This document shows, piece after piece, positions 15,305 through 26,986 of a DNA stretch of 64,000 nucleotides. The stretch is from contig JAXDDX010000016.1 of assembly GCA_034670405.1 (NCBI GenBank), forward strand, positions 1,260,501 to 1,324,500. The letters run 5' to 3'. The translations under genes and the position numbers were made by a program. This DNA is from Hoplostethus atlanticus (taxonomy: Eukaryota; Chordata; Actinopteri; Trachichthyiformes; Trachichthyidae). The stretch's first letter is position 1. Each line of letters starts with the position of its first letter. The notes beneath the pieces are model-generated. The model was given only the letters and a program-made list of their open reading frames with translations. It was not told the DNA's origin and searched no databases.

Positions 15305-17032
15305 ATGTGTGCACGTGTCTGATCTCTTTCTCTGATCTGTTCCCTTTGCCCACAGAATCCAACTGCACGTACTTCAAATTCTTCACCTCTGGGGAGAACG
15401 CAGTCATATTCAAGAAGACGACGAACAAGAGTGAGCTATCGTACTTTCGAAATCCTCCTCTTCTCTTCTTCTTTCCCCTCCTCAGTTTCTCATCCGTCTC
15501 TTTCATTCCCACTCCTCTGTCTTTTTGGCATACATGTACATACACACTAACAAACAGTTAAACTGCTGCAGCTACCCCTAGTGATGCTCAACGAGGTGCT
15601 TAATATGTCTTTCCTTGTCATCTTTCACTTCCTCTTCCTCCCCCGTTCCACCAACAAGACTCATTCTTAACCATCACTCATTCATTCTTTCAGACACTTT
15701 TCCCTTTCCTTTTTTGAATTCCTCTATCCTCTCTCAGATCTGAACCTAGCGGCAGCTATCCTGGCCCTGATAAGTCTGACCATGATGGTGATGGGCTCTA
15801 TCTGCATCACCATGGCCCTCAGCAAAGGAGTGCACTTCTTCCTCAAGCCAGCTTCCTTCTGCTTCATCCTATCAGGTGAGACATTGGTAGGGGAGGGATC
15901 AAGGACGTCAACTCTCTAAACCTTTAAGTCCCTGTGTCTAATATGATTTACCACCAAAACTTTGAAACATACTCTCATTGGCCACTTTATTAGGTACTCC
16001 TGCTTGTTAACACAAATAACCTACAAATAGTTTACAGAGAACGGTGCGATAAACAAAATACATCCACACCTAAAACTCCTTGTTAATGAGAGAGGTCAGA
16101 GGTGAATGGGCAGAGCTTGTTAGCTTGTTCAAGCTAACAGAAAGGCCCCAAATGCTCAAATAACAGCTCTTTACAACAGTGGTGTGCAGAAGGGCACCTA
16201 GTTGAATCCATGCTGTGAAGAATTCAGGCTGTTCTGGAGGCAAAAGGGGTCCCACCTGGTACTAGATAGGTGTACCTAATAAAGTGGCCGGTGAGTGTAT
16301 ATTACCTACATTTCTGGGAGTGCAATAACTGATGACTTATGAGATATTATTATTTGATCAGTATGATAAATTATTGGTCACCAGACTATCTTGCACAGAT
16401 GCACACAGCCTAGAGCATCATTGGTCTTGAACGCTCCCCTGATGTGACTTTTCTTTAGCTGTGGCTAAAAACGGACAATTTTGCTTGATGTTTGTTCTCC
16501 TTTGCAATGATAAAAACTACAACATCAAATTTGGACTCGGTTAGGCTGACCGTACGTAATTACAACGCCTACCTGGAGATTTTCACAGCATAGAAACACA
16601 ATGGGGAAAACTATGATTATGTCATTTACAGTCCTGCTAGTACTATACTGCTACAACCTACTATGACCAGTAGTAAGGCCTGAGCTTTTGGTTGCAGGCA
16701 CCTACATCTGCTTCTTCTTTCTATCTTAAAGAAACCTACCCCAAACGTCCGGGCACCATATTTCATTATTTCCCATGTCACAAAACCCTTTATCTGTTCC
16801 CATCCCTGCAGGTATACTGGTCCTTCTCTCTATCCTGGTCTTCCACCAGTCAGTGCTGGCCTTGCTGTCCAGTGACCACTCCATACCATTACACCATGAG
16901 CTGTCTTGGTCCGTGGCCTCTGTGGGCTCTGCAGGAGCCATTCTCATTATTGGAGGTATCTTCTTCCTCATCCTCTCCCTCCCTTTCAGCCCCTGGCAAA
17001 AATGCCTGCCGCACAGGGATAGCGCCACCTAG
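12291..17032 (+). CDS. cacng6: Voltage-dependent calcium channel gamma-6 subunit, complete, four coding exons
   Basis: Exons are 12291-12663, 15356-15430, 15738-15875 and 16812-17032 (TAG). The phases join to 268 codons; human CACNG6 is about 260. The start is the ATG of MWSNFFVQQDEEG, matching the human MMWSNFF start. The protein is a claudin/PMP22-fold four-helix membrane protein: cytosolic N-tail, TM1 near residues 54-74, first extracellular loop with the family GLW motif (YGLWKGC), N-glycosylation sequons NQT and NCT and the TYFKFFTSGENA stretch, then TM2-TM4 and a short basic tail ending RDSAT. The gamma-6 family modulates calcium channels and lacks the TARP C-tail, as here. The glycine-rich insert after residue 18 is longer than in human. 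It lies downstream of u2af2 on the same strand and converges on cacng8. Confidence 0.95.
12664..15355 (+). other. cacng6 intron 1
   Basis: 2.7-kb intron. It contains (GT)n at 14470-14505, a pyrimidine-rich block at 14740-15090 and a (GT)20 tract at 15263-15302 just before the acceptor. No coding exon of another gene is seen. Confidence 0.85.
15263..15302 (+). repeat. (GT)20 microsatellite before cacng6 exon 2
   Basis: Uninterrupted GT run ending 53 bases before the first base of cacng6 exon 2, so it is a UG repeat in the sense RNA near the 3' splice site. Confidence 0.95.
15876..16811 (+). other. cacng6 intron 3
   Basis: 936-bp intron holding the internally deleted Tc1-like element at 15971-16298. 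The rest is unique AT-rich sequence. Confidence 0.85.
15971..16298 (+). mobile_element. Internally deleted Tc1/mariner-like transposon (MITE-like)
   Basis: Terminal inverted repeats lie at 15971-16001 and 16268-16298. Both share the core GGCCACTTTATTAGGTAC (reverse complement on the right) and are flanked by TA. About 265 bp lies between them. From memory of the fish family, the inner left part resembles the start of the transposase gene and the inner right part (CTGTTCTGGAGGCAAAAGGG region) its extreme end, so most of the DDE transposase is missing. It cannot encode a transposase and would be mobile only in trans. It sits in cacng6 intron 3 in the sense direction. Confidence 0.85.
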
Positions 17033-17950
17033 CACTTGAATGCTGAAACATAATGTATCCTTGATGTTTTGTGTGAGAGCAAGTGTTTACATCCATTTCC
17101 AGAGGGCCGCATTGATCCTAGGGTTCAAAGCTTGCTTTTGGCATTTAATTGATCAGCGAACTACATCTATACTAAGGTCTTAATCAGACTGATGAAAAGC
17201 AATTAACAAGACATGAGGGACACCACAGCACTCCAAGATTTGAGCTGGAGAAACGTGTTTTACTGTTTGTCAATGGAAAACTAGATGGAGGGACTGACAG
17301 GACTACTACTGACTGACCGACTGACTGCAGGACTGGTTGACTGACTGTTTGACTTGTAGCTCTACGTTGAGTTTACTTAATCCAGTGTCAGAAATATGCT
17401 CACTACCCTCCCTAGTGCCGTACAACCGCTGTACAATGTGGTTTCTCTGCTGTCCTGGTAGTGAATGAAATGATTTGAATCCCCAGCGAATTTTATATTT
17501 TAAAATACATTTTTTAAAAGTAAAAAAGGACACAGCACAGCGGTTGTACTATTTAGTGAGGTAAAGCTAACAATCAGTATGGAAGAGCTACTGTACCATT
17601 TGAAAGAAGTGACTTAGTTATATCTGCAACGCCTTGCCTTGCCATGTGAACAGGGTAGATATCAATAACATGATTATGAATCAAGCTTTTTAACACTTCA
17701 TACTTGATTTTATTCTACTATTATCCTGGATATTTATTATCTCAGTGTGTTGTCAACCTGTTGGGTGAATGCTGCTTCAGTATATGAGATGAATGTGTGT
17801 TTGAATGAAACCAACTGTGAGAAGAGTTCAAAATACCAATTTGTATTTCAGTGTATTGTATAGACTCACTTTATACGCAAGCAACTCTGTATATAACTCT
17901 GTTTATATTTTACTTACGTGTTCACTGTTTCCTAGTGTCGTTCCCGCTAT

Positions 17951-17972
17951 TCTATTGTATATATACAATAGA
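17951..17972. repeat. Perfect 22-bp palindrome in cacng6 3' UTR
   Basis: TCTATTGTATA followed directly by its reverse complement. It is AT-rich and lies about 110 bases before the polyadenylation signal. In RNA it could fold back on itself or pair between molecules. Confidence 0.9.
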
Positions 17973-18083
17973 TACACTTTGTTTGTCATAGGATCCTCGC
18001 CTCGTTTCTCTACCTGCCAAACTACATGCTGTTATTTCTGCATCTACTGATAAAGATGTACGTGGCACTAAATCTGCTTGTTA

Positions 18084-18089
18084 AATAAA
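18084..18089 (+). terminator. Polyadenylation signal of cacng6
   Basis: Canonical AATAAA followed by a T/G-rich stretch (GTCGTTTGTTGC), as expected of a cleavage site. Another AATAAA at 19813 could serve a longer form. Confidence 0.7.
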
Positions 18090-18199
18090 GTGATTTGACA
18101 TAAACCAGTGGCCTGTCGTTTGTTGCTGGCATCCTGTCTGCCCCCAAACTTTCATCCATTTTCACCCCTATATTCTGTGGATCCTAATCTCTCTAGCCA

Positions 18200-18238
18200 C
18201 CCTCACCCTCCCCCTCCCCCTCCCCCTCCCCCTCCCCC
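18200..18238 (-). repeat. (CCCCCT)n tract, G-quadruplex motif on minus strand
   Basis: Five or more C-runs of 3-5 separated by single T or TCA. The minus strand therefore has the G-run pattern expected to form a G-quadruplex. It lies about 110 bp beyond the cacng6 polyadenylation signal. Confidence 0.85.
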
Positions 18239-18569
18239 AAACCCCTTTCTCTATAATTAGGGCATAGCTCATCGCAATGCATTTCACTGCAGAGGTTGGG
18301 AAACCTTATCCTTGAATTTCAACTATGTACCCCCGAGCCTATCCTCATACCTCTGTGCCCTCCCCTCTCCTTTCCCACCCTAACCTCAGTGCGTCACTTC
18401 CCCTGCTGTCTCCAGGGAAGCCCCTCAGCCACTGACCCCTCCCCATCCCCGCCCCCCTCCCATCCCCGCCCCACTGGTCCCTCAGCCGACCTGGTGATCA
18501 GGTCAGAGATGTCCCTAGAGCTACTCTCATCCCAACCCACCGGGTTGTCTCAGCATAGTAGCACATGCA

Positions 18570-18625
18570 CTCACACACACACACTCACACTCACTCTCAC
18601 ACACACACACACACACACACACACG
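18570..18625. repeat. (CA)n with CT interruptions
   Basis: Imperfect CA/CTCA run between cacng6 and cacng8. Confidence 0.85.
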
Positions 18626-20877
18626 CTCTTACATGCTCTTAGCTTGCAGTGGGTAGAAACTGAATCCACATGACACACTATCCTGGTTGTATATATAGCT
18701 GTTTAATAGTTCTATGGCTGTATGACAAGTGGTAGATGAGCACTAGTCGGATGTTTGTCTGTGGAAATGGGTCAGTTCTTCATAGAAGACCTGAACATTG
18801 TCCACACCAGGTGGAACCTCACAGAGGAGAAAAGCTTTATTATTATTAATGATATATTTTCAAAATATGAATGGGCTGTAATTGGTCAAAAGTTGATATC
18901 ATGATATGATATTATAGAGTATGAGCTTGTCTGGCAGCCCCTCTCCATAGTGCTGCAGCTCTGTGACAGTAAGCAGTGCAGTAGTGCAGTAGGTATGATA
19001 ATGGAAGACTTGGTAACTAACCCCCAGGGACCAGGAGCACTGCTAGGAATCTTAGGACATTTTAGGACCCTTGACAAGATGGACATCATTAGGACATCGT
19101 CAGTATCACGTGTAGTCTCTGAAGGGCCCCATCTAGCTCAACACCTCCCCCCCTCCCACCTCCCTCAGTTAAACAGCATTTGCAAACTTGCAGAAACCTA
19201 CATGAGGTACCAGATTGGCACATCAGCACAATTGTGATGGTGTCAGGTGAGTTGTCACAGAAAAGTATAGCCAACTACATTGACTTTGAAATGCTTTCCT
19301 CATTATCGTCCCATTTGGCAAACACCACCCATCTGACACCGCCCGTCTATTTGACCCCGGTCTGACTGAGAAGGTCAGAGCCTATTAGGATCATGGCATA
19401 CCAAGGATGATGTGATAGACCCTGAGTAACCACTAAGAGCAATGTGTGCTCATTGGAGAACCGTGTGCATGTTGTATCAGCGGTCCTCTGTGTACAGACA
19501 TTACAAGGAGCAGCACTATCACGTCCCTTTGAAAATACATGCTCAGTATTTGTGTAATTCTGAAAAGACCCAGGCCTCTGTTCAGCAAAAAAAGAAACAA
19601 AAGACAACAGTCTGTGAATATGTCTGTTATTGTTTTTTTTTTGTTTTTTTTATAAATTTCGTGCAATACAGTGTTTGAGTTTATCACACATTTAGATAAA
19701 CCATAATCATTTGTCTATATATCTATTCTCAACTACATACTATTCATGTTGCCCACATAAATGCTATCTGTGTGCAGTTTTATCACATTATTCTTTTTCT
19801 CAAATGAAATCAAATAAATGAAAATGTATAGAATCTGGAAGCGTCTGGTTATTTTGTTTCTTCATTATATAATGTAACAGGGTGTCCATGGTTCAACCCG
19901 GATCTGCAGTCACTTGGAACAGTTTAAGAGAGGGGGTGGGGTGGGGCGTGTGTGTGTGTGTGTGTGTGTGGGGGGGGTACGTGTGTGTACATTCTCATCA
20001 ACATAAACAGAATAGGTCAAAGTTCAACTTCAAGAGTCAGCGGTCACGGGGGAAGCACAGTGAAAAAAATCTTCTGGGGAGTTTAGGAGGCGTCTCTGTG
20101 GTGATTCTGTTATCGGTCATGTGACAAAGAAGGGAAACACTAATGACATGACCAAATAAGGGCAGGGGCGGGGCCAAGTAGGGAGGAGCACGGTGGGCGG
20201 AGGAGCCACCCCGCAAGAGTCCGAGAAGGGCAGCCTGTACCCCATACACAGGAACAAAAACACCCGAACCCTCCCTGCCCAAGATGCGTACCCAGTTTGA
20301 ACAGTGGTCCCGAAGAAAGTGTCTGTAGACTTTGCAAATATACGGATGTGTAAATTACAATGTACATGTATCGCTTCAAAAGTTTTCTCTACGATGTTTT
20401 TTTTAAACCCTCTCACCCCACATATACATATTGTATATTTTTTTTGCCAATGCCATTGAAAATGATGAGTTGCATGTCTGTTCTGAAGAACTCACTTTGG
20501 GACTCTCCATATAAAAGATGAGTAGGTTTTTGTTTTTCTGCTCAGGCAACAACCTTTACCTGATTCTGTACAAATGTATTCTATGTCTCTTTTCTCTGCT
20601 TCCTCAAGACAGAGGTTTCTGTTAATGCCCAAGAACAAACATCTTCAACACGACTACAGCTACTAGTACTACTGTTAACACTGATTAGAATGGAAATAAG
20701 ACTAACAGAGGCCCATAGAAAACAATGAAGTTGGTCAGTCGTCTCATTCACTCACATTATTGTTGCATTTCATTCAGTAACAATATTGGAAGACAATGTA
20801 CAGTATTCACATCTGACTTGATGTTATAAATGGTTAAAAAAAATCAAATAAAATGTTAAATGATTTATTAGGGAGAC

Positions 20878-20914
<37 letters not shown>
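20878..20914. repeat. (TAA)n microsatellite
   Basis: About twelve uninterrupted ATA/TAA trinucleotides in the likely cacng8 3' UTR or just beyond it. Confidence 0.9.
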
Positions 20915-20915
<1 letters not shown>

Positions 20916-21364
20916 CACTCATTCTCTCACATGTTGTGCACACTCATGCTTGACAATTCGATACAGGTACACAGCTCACTGACAGTCCCAGTGGCTCTGC
21001 ATGGAAGAAATTCACAGTAAAAGTCGTCAAGATCTAAAATCAGAGTGAAAAATCATGAAAATTAAATTTTCATTCCAAACTATAGTGTTGCAAACAGAGC
21101 TAGCTCGTAATAACGCTAAGAATAATCACAACAACAATTTACATTAATGATTATCTGGTTAAATTAGCGGTAATATTGCACAAAAAATACGTGGAACATT
21201 TTCATAATAGCCCAAGGTTAATTGCGTTTGATCATTAACAAAATAAATCATTTCTAGCGCATTAAAATATCAAAATAGTTTTATTGTGAAAGTTCATTGT
21301 TGTTGTTATTATCACTCTGTTATTACTCATCTTCTTTTTGTTCTCAGTGAGATTGAGTAGACTA

Positions 21365-21370
21365 TTTATT
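21365..21370 (-). terminator. Candidate cacng8 polyadenylation signal
   Basis: TTTATT on the plus strand is AATAAA on the minus strand, about 180 bases after the cacng8 stop. A second copy is at 21280-21285. TARP genes often have long 3' UTRs, so a more distal site may be used instead. Confidence 0.3.
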
Positions 21371-21547
21371 AACAGTGAACATGAAGGGAGAGATATAGCA
21401 TTTCAACTGTGTCTTTCTATCCATTCCCTGACCCTGATGCACTATAACAACAGTGCTCCCCTCTCCACTCTGTCTCCCCCCCCCCGCCAATCATACCCAT
21501 CCTGTTTCTCTCCCCTCCTCCTTGTCTCCCTCCCTCATCCCCTCTCT

Positions 21548-24500
21548 CTACACAGGCGTTGTCTTCCTATTGAGGGTGTTAGAGTTGCTCTCTCTATCTC
21601 CCTTCAGCCTGTCCAGAGTCCCCATCCCTCGCTCCCTGTCTACTGTGGACGAGGAGAAGGGGGGAGGGCCGGAGCCCACCGAATTGGGCAATGGCGCATT
21701 GGAGTTGGAAGAATTAGAAGGGTTGTGGGACTTGAGCGAGGGTAGCGTACCGCTCATCATCACTCCCCCTCCCCCTCCACCCCCATCCTTAGGGAAGCAG
21801 TTGTGGAGTTGGTAGAGTGTGGCCCGGTCCACCGTTCCATACATAGGCGGCAAACCTGCCAATTTGGGGTCGCGGGACAGCGTGTAGAGGGAGATGTCGC
21901 CTCCAGCCAGGGCTGTGTGGGAGCGAGAGTGGGGGTTAGGCAGCGTGGACACTGAGATGGGGCCCTGGGAGAGGAGTGCCGAAGGGGGCAGGCCGAAGTT
22001 CTTGCCCCCACCTCCCCCTACGGGCGAGGGGTCTCGGGAGCGAGAGGGATCGGTGGAGCGGGACGAGGAGCGTGATCGGCGGCGGAAGCGGTAGCTGGGC
22101 AGCCGGAGCATGGCGTGCGTGGTGCTCTTGAAGATGTCGGTGCGCGAGCGGCAGCGCAGCTCCTTGTTCTTCTCGATGTAGATGTTGACGGCCAGGACCC
22201 CCACCATCTCGGCCATGATGAAGGACAGGCCTCCAAAGTAAAAGGACCAACCGTAGGAGTACTGCCACTTTTTATCCTCATCCTTTTTAGGAGAGATGTC
22301 CCCCAGTGCAGCCGAGATGTACACAATCACGCCAATGATGTTGCTCAGACCTGACAGAGCGTAGAAAGTATTTATTGGTGTGGTATTTACAGTAGATCTA
22401 AATAAAGTAAAACAGACCCACTTATGTCGTCATAAACACATGTGGTTTCTGTCATACTCAACAAAGACAGCAGGCAAGACAAGGGGATGAATGTGAAAGA
22501 CTTAAAATACACTGAGAGCGTTCAGTCTAAACAACTAGAGGATCACTACAAACAACACATACAAATGTTTCTTCACACAGGAAGACTATGACATTAATAT
22601 TGTCCAGACCACCAAGCACACATGCACACATGCACACATGCAGGCGGACACACATACAGAAACACGCACACACATGAACACATGAAGTATGCATGCACGT
22701 GTGCACATACAGAGTTATGGAGGAATTCACTCGTTACCTGCAGCCACAAAGAGGATGCCTGCCCCCAGGATGATGTTCCTCTTGCTCTTATAGAGACGAC
22801 TAGCAGCAATGCACATTCCTCCCATCAACAGCAGGATGGCACTGAGGATGGGGAAGATGTTGGAAGCCCTGACTACCCCTACGGACAGAGGAGAGAAACA
22901 TGTTAAACAACAAGCACAAGCAAGAGAAGAAGAGGAGCAGGCATGGGTCAAATAGCATTAGCAGATAATTCTTGCCGTTTGTTTTAGTCTACTTGGAGTA
23001 CCAAATGGGTGGGGCTTACCAAATACAGTAGGACAATGTTATGAGTGCCATGAGTTACACAATCACAGGGAAGTATTATTAGTATTACTGACACAATCTG
23101 AATTGTCCTGATGCGGTAAACCCAGCCGGCCTGGCACAGTACTGCAAGCAGTGAAGAGTTATTTGCAAATGCTACTTAACCAAGGTTTGGAAAATACAAG
23201 CAGAATAATGGACACAAAGAAAAGAAACGTTGAGATATTAAAATATACTCAGTGAGAAAATTAATTACTCAGTGCCAGGCACATGATTGAATCAAACCCT
23301 TCCCGTGCGGCCTTCAGGAGGTCTGCCAACCATGCACACACACACACACACACACACACACGCATGCACGCACGCACACACTTACACATTAACACTCCTC
23401 TCTCATCTAGGACAACTAGGCCACGGGAGGGAAAATGCCACCTAAATGCCAGCAAAATGCCTCGGCAACATTGTAAACAGAACACTGGCTTTTCCTTTAC
23501 GTGTGCACAGACACACATGTAACACATATCATAGAACAGAGAGATATCACTGCAGGGCACTGAGCATGAACTAGGGCAACCCATCTCCCCTGACTTCCTA
23601 TGCACACAGTCACATGTTTAATTCATGCACAGACCATCTTTTGAGGAATGAGCAACAAAGACACCAGGCTTAAAAAGTAATGAACAGCAGTTCCACACGT
23701 CTATTCTCCTCATGGCTTTCCTTCTCTTCTTCTTATCTTTGCATCCCTCTCGCTCGCCATCCCAAGCCCGGTAATGCTGGTATCGACTTACGTAGGACAT
23801 ACTCTGCCCCGTCATGGTCAAAGTCTGCATCCTCTGGGAAGTGGTTGATCTGGGAACACACTCCTCTCTTCACCCCTGAGGTAGAGAAGAAACAGGGGTG
23901 ACCACACACGACAAAAGACGTGCAATCGTTCATATCTGCAACCTTAAGAAGAGAAGAGAAGCCGATATCATCCCAAACGGCAAATATCATCCCCGGGGAC
24001 AAACTGATTGATTTGTTTCTTGAATTGATTTCATACGCACATTCATTACTCCTTATCAAAAATGACAAAATCAATTCAGGTGCTGATAATGAACAGTGAA
24101 AAGGCTAACGAGGGTTAATGACACTACAGGGAAACACAAGTTAGTAACATGCAGTCTACACATGAGAAGACACACGCACACACACACACACACACACATA
24201 TATAAATACATACATATACAGACACACAGCACGCAGGCAGACAGATAACTACCCGCTGGGGTCTTGCATCTCTATTGTAGACAGACAGACGGACGGAGGG
24301 ACGCACGCACGCTGATGACAGCACACCACTGGTGCTGATGGGTGGATTGTGAGAAAGATGGAAGTGATGGAATGATGAGACACAGACGGAGGGAGAGACG
24401 GACAGATGTGGGGTGAGCTGGTCTCTTTCTCACAGCTCTTATTATTTCCACAGGTCGGTCTGTAAAGAAAGAGATGGAGGTACAAAGGGGAGGGGTCATC

Positions 24501-26984
24501 AGCTGAGCCACACTGGTCACTGCCATGGTAATCGTCTTGTCTTCAGACAAAGATCCTGCAGCTCATATGCCTTAAAGACGTCTTGTTGCAACCTAAAACA
24601 TAACTTTACTGTAAAAAAAACTGTGTTAGGCAGATTTCTTCAAACTTCCAAGAGCACAAACTAACTGGAAGACTGATCATTCATCTATCAGCAACGCATT
24701 ACAGGACATTGAACTGCTAAGTTACCACCTTGCTCAGTGCCAACCCCACAAATCTGCTCACAGTACGAACAATAAGCCTACAGATAACTGAAGGTAACCA
24801 ACTGACTGGTAGTTCCCTGTGACCCCACCTTTAGCAAACCTGCAGAAGGGATAGAGGAAGAGAAAACTCTAGCCACAGCAATATGTGCCACCCACCCGCA
24901 GGCATAAATCTTTTAAAGCCAACATGTCCTGCATTTCTACTCCACCTACACCTCACTGCATCACTGCACGACTACTGAGCATCTATCTTGGCTGAATACT
25001 CCGCGGACATCAAGGATACTTGACCTCTAAGCCATGCCAAGACACTGTCGGCTGCACCGCAAAGAGAAAGAGAGAGAAAGAGGGAGGGGGCTACACGGAG
25101 GGCCAGAAGGAAAGAAAGGAGTGACAGATTAAATATAATGTTGGGGGGAGTAAAACAGAGGAGTAGCGAGTACAGAATCTGAAAGATGGGGAATGTGAGG
25201 TAATGGAGGACATGGAGGGGGGGTTACTGCAGCAGTGCTGCAAGGGACTTATCTCTAACTGGCTGTGTTGTTATCAGCGAGCTTAGAGATGAGGACAAAT
25301 TAGCTTTGTGCAATGACCAAGCCAAGGATGGGCCGAGGTGCTTCGTAAGGAGAGCCAGGAGGTTTTCCTGACCGCAGGACCTCGACAGGAAAAACTCCAC
25401 CTCAGTTTGCACGTGACCAGAGGCACAGATAGCTAACTCACACCACCCACTTGGCCGAGGCGGCCTCCCTGTTCAGTTGATTCCAGCCCGTACTGTTGAG
25501 TGTCAGTCAGGCAGTGTAATGTATAATGAATTAGCGGCTTGTGTCGCAATGACAAACTGAAGATGGAGAAATGGCTACTGCCGGTTTCTGTAACTTCTGC
25601 CACTTAGAATCAGAAGTCAAGAGGCTGCAGAGTGAACAGGCCTTTGTTTCAGCACATGAATCACTGCAGTCTGAATCAAAGACAATGATTAATGGATTAT
25701 TTTGACTGAGGGTTACGCTTGAGTATCATGTAATTATCTTGCAATAATGCAAACTTGCTTGGTTGTCACTACAGGACCATCAAACAAATACGAACGGAGT
25801 GTGCATGCACCGATGTTTTTCATGATTATTGTTCTTACAACATCGCTGCAGCTTTATAAAACAAGCAGAAGAACGAATGAAAGGCTGTTTGGCTAACACT
25901 GCTTCACTACTTGTTTACATAGTCTTCTCTGTGCAAAGCTATTTTTATGATCCATTCAACACATTGAAAAAAAAAAAACATGCTCATTGAAGGAACATTC
26001 TTAAAAGCTTGGAGATACAAGGAAGTCATTCCAGCAGTGATATATTTAATGTGAGCTGATATATTATGTTGGATTCCTCACAACCCTCAATATCCAGTCC
26101 ACCTGATTCATTTAGGGTTGTATTAAATGGACAAATACTATCCAGGGAGGAAACATGAAGTAAAGAGGTTGCAATGTGAGCAGCAAAGTCTAAACACTGT
26201 GATCTCTGTATTGCAGTGTGAAGACAATGACTACAATGACTACCTTTTGATGAGCTGTGGACAGTATCGCTGAATACATCTGCTCTCCAGGCAGCAGCAG
26301 ACCAACGGGCCCAGTTGCTTGTCGACTTCCCCTGACCCCACTTCGAGTCACACTAACCCAAAAGCCTCACAGCTGCACCTGAATTATTCCACAGAGGGAA
26401 ATGGAAACAGCCACCATCCATTCTCTCCTACTTCACACACGACAAATATGGCTACGGGAAAAAAAGCATCCGACTGTTTGGGTCATTCAGGTGCAGTAAA
26501 GCTCCAGTTCACTCTGGTTCATCCCTACCAGTCCTGCTACTATGATGATCTAGTCTGGCCAGGTATGGATGTACATTACATGCTGGAGCTAAACTGGAGC
26601 TACGGGTAGAAAGGCAAGCCATAACCATACTGGCCTACCTCAACTTGCCCTCTTCATTGACGTGACAACCTCAGCCCATGCAACTTTGTTCCTGCATGTA
26701 CCCCCATCCCTCCGAACCCCCACCCGTAGACTCAAAATGTCTCCCATGACTGCTGCCCTACCTTCCAGGCAGCATATCCTCCAGAGGCCAGAGTGGGTGA
26801 GAGCCCCAGGGTCCTTCTTGTCCTTGTTATGGGGGTCGTCCTGGGAGACGTTGGCTGTAGTGTTGCAGATGAGGGCACGGGAGTACAGCCAGTAGTCCGT
26901 CCCTATTGCCACCGTCATCAGGCCGAAGGCAGCGAATGCCCCCACGGTGGTGAGAAGGATCTGGATCCCCTTCTCACACACCAT
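21548..26984 (-). CDS. cacng8: TARP gamma-8 (AMPA-receptor auxiliary subunit), complete, four coding exons
   Basis: Coding exons in transcript order are 26984-26762, 23875-23792, 22878-22738 and 22350-21548 (TAG). The phases join to 416 codons; human gamma-8 is 425. The start ATG ([11 protein letters not shown]) follows an acceptor and an in-frame upstream TGA, so it is the first usable Met. Gamma-8 binds AMPA receptors and controls their trafficking and gating at synapses, chiefly in hippocampus. Visible: TM1 ([23 protein letters not shown]), extracellular loop with sequons NTT and NVS and GLWRICC, TM2 ([14 protein letters not shown]), TM3 ([14 protein letters not shown]), TM4 ([16 protein letters not shown]), then a long tail with [20 protein letters not shown] (phosphorylatable basic/serine region), [21 protein letters not shown] and the terminal [14 protein letters not shown] is the type I TARP ligand for PSD-95 PDZ domains. 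The RSSSRS block, LHN-FPK and [11 protein letters not shown] distinguish it from gamma-2/3/4. Confidence 0.96.
22879..23791 (-). other. cacng8 intron 2
   Basis: Intron between the exon coding [12 protein letters not shown] and the TM2/TM3 exon. It contains (CA)n at 23337-23361 and no coding sequence. Confidence 0.8.
23876..26761 (-). other. cacng8 intron 1 (between first two coding exons)
   Basis: 2.9-kb intron with (CA)n at 24171-24198 and A-rich stretches. No other gene is seen. Confidence 0.8.
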
Positions 26985-26986
26985 GC

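Larger units (their letters stand above)
17033..18110 (+). other. cacng6: cacng6 3' UTR
   Basis: About 1.08 kb from the stop to just past AATAAA at 18084. It contains a perfect 22-bp palindrome at 17951-17972. The extent is inferred from the signal. Confidence 0.65.
18111..21547. other. Intergenic/3' UTR region between convergent cacng6 and cacng8
   Basis: No coding sequence recognised. It holds a C-rich hexamer tract (18200-18238), (CA)n (18570-18625), a T-rich stretch at 19628-19650, (GT)n at 19949-19970 and (TAA)n at 20878-20914. The right half probably includes a long cacng8 3' UTR on the minus strand. Candidate minus-strand AATAAA signals are at 21365-21370 and 21280-21285. Confidence 0.6.
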
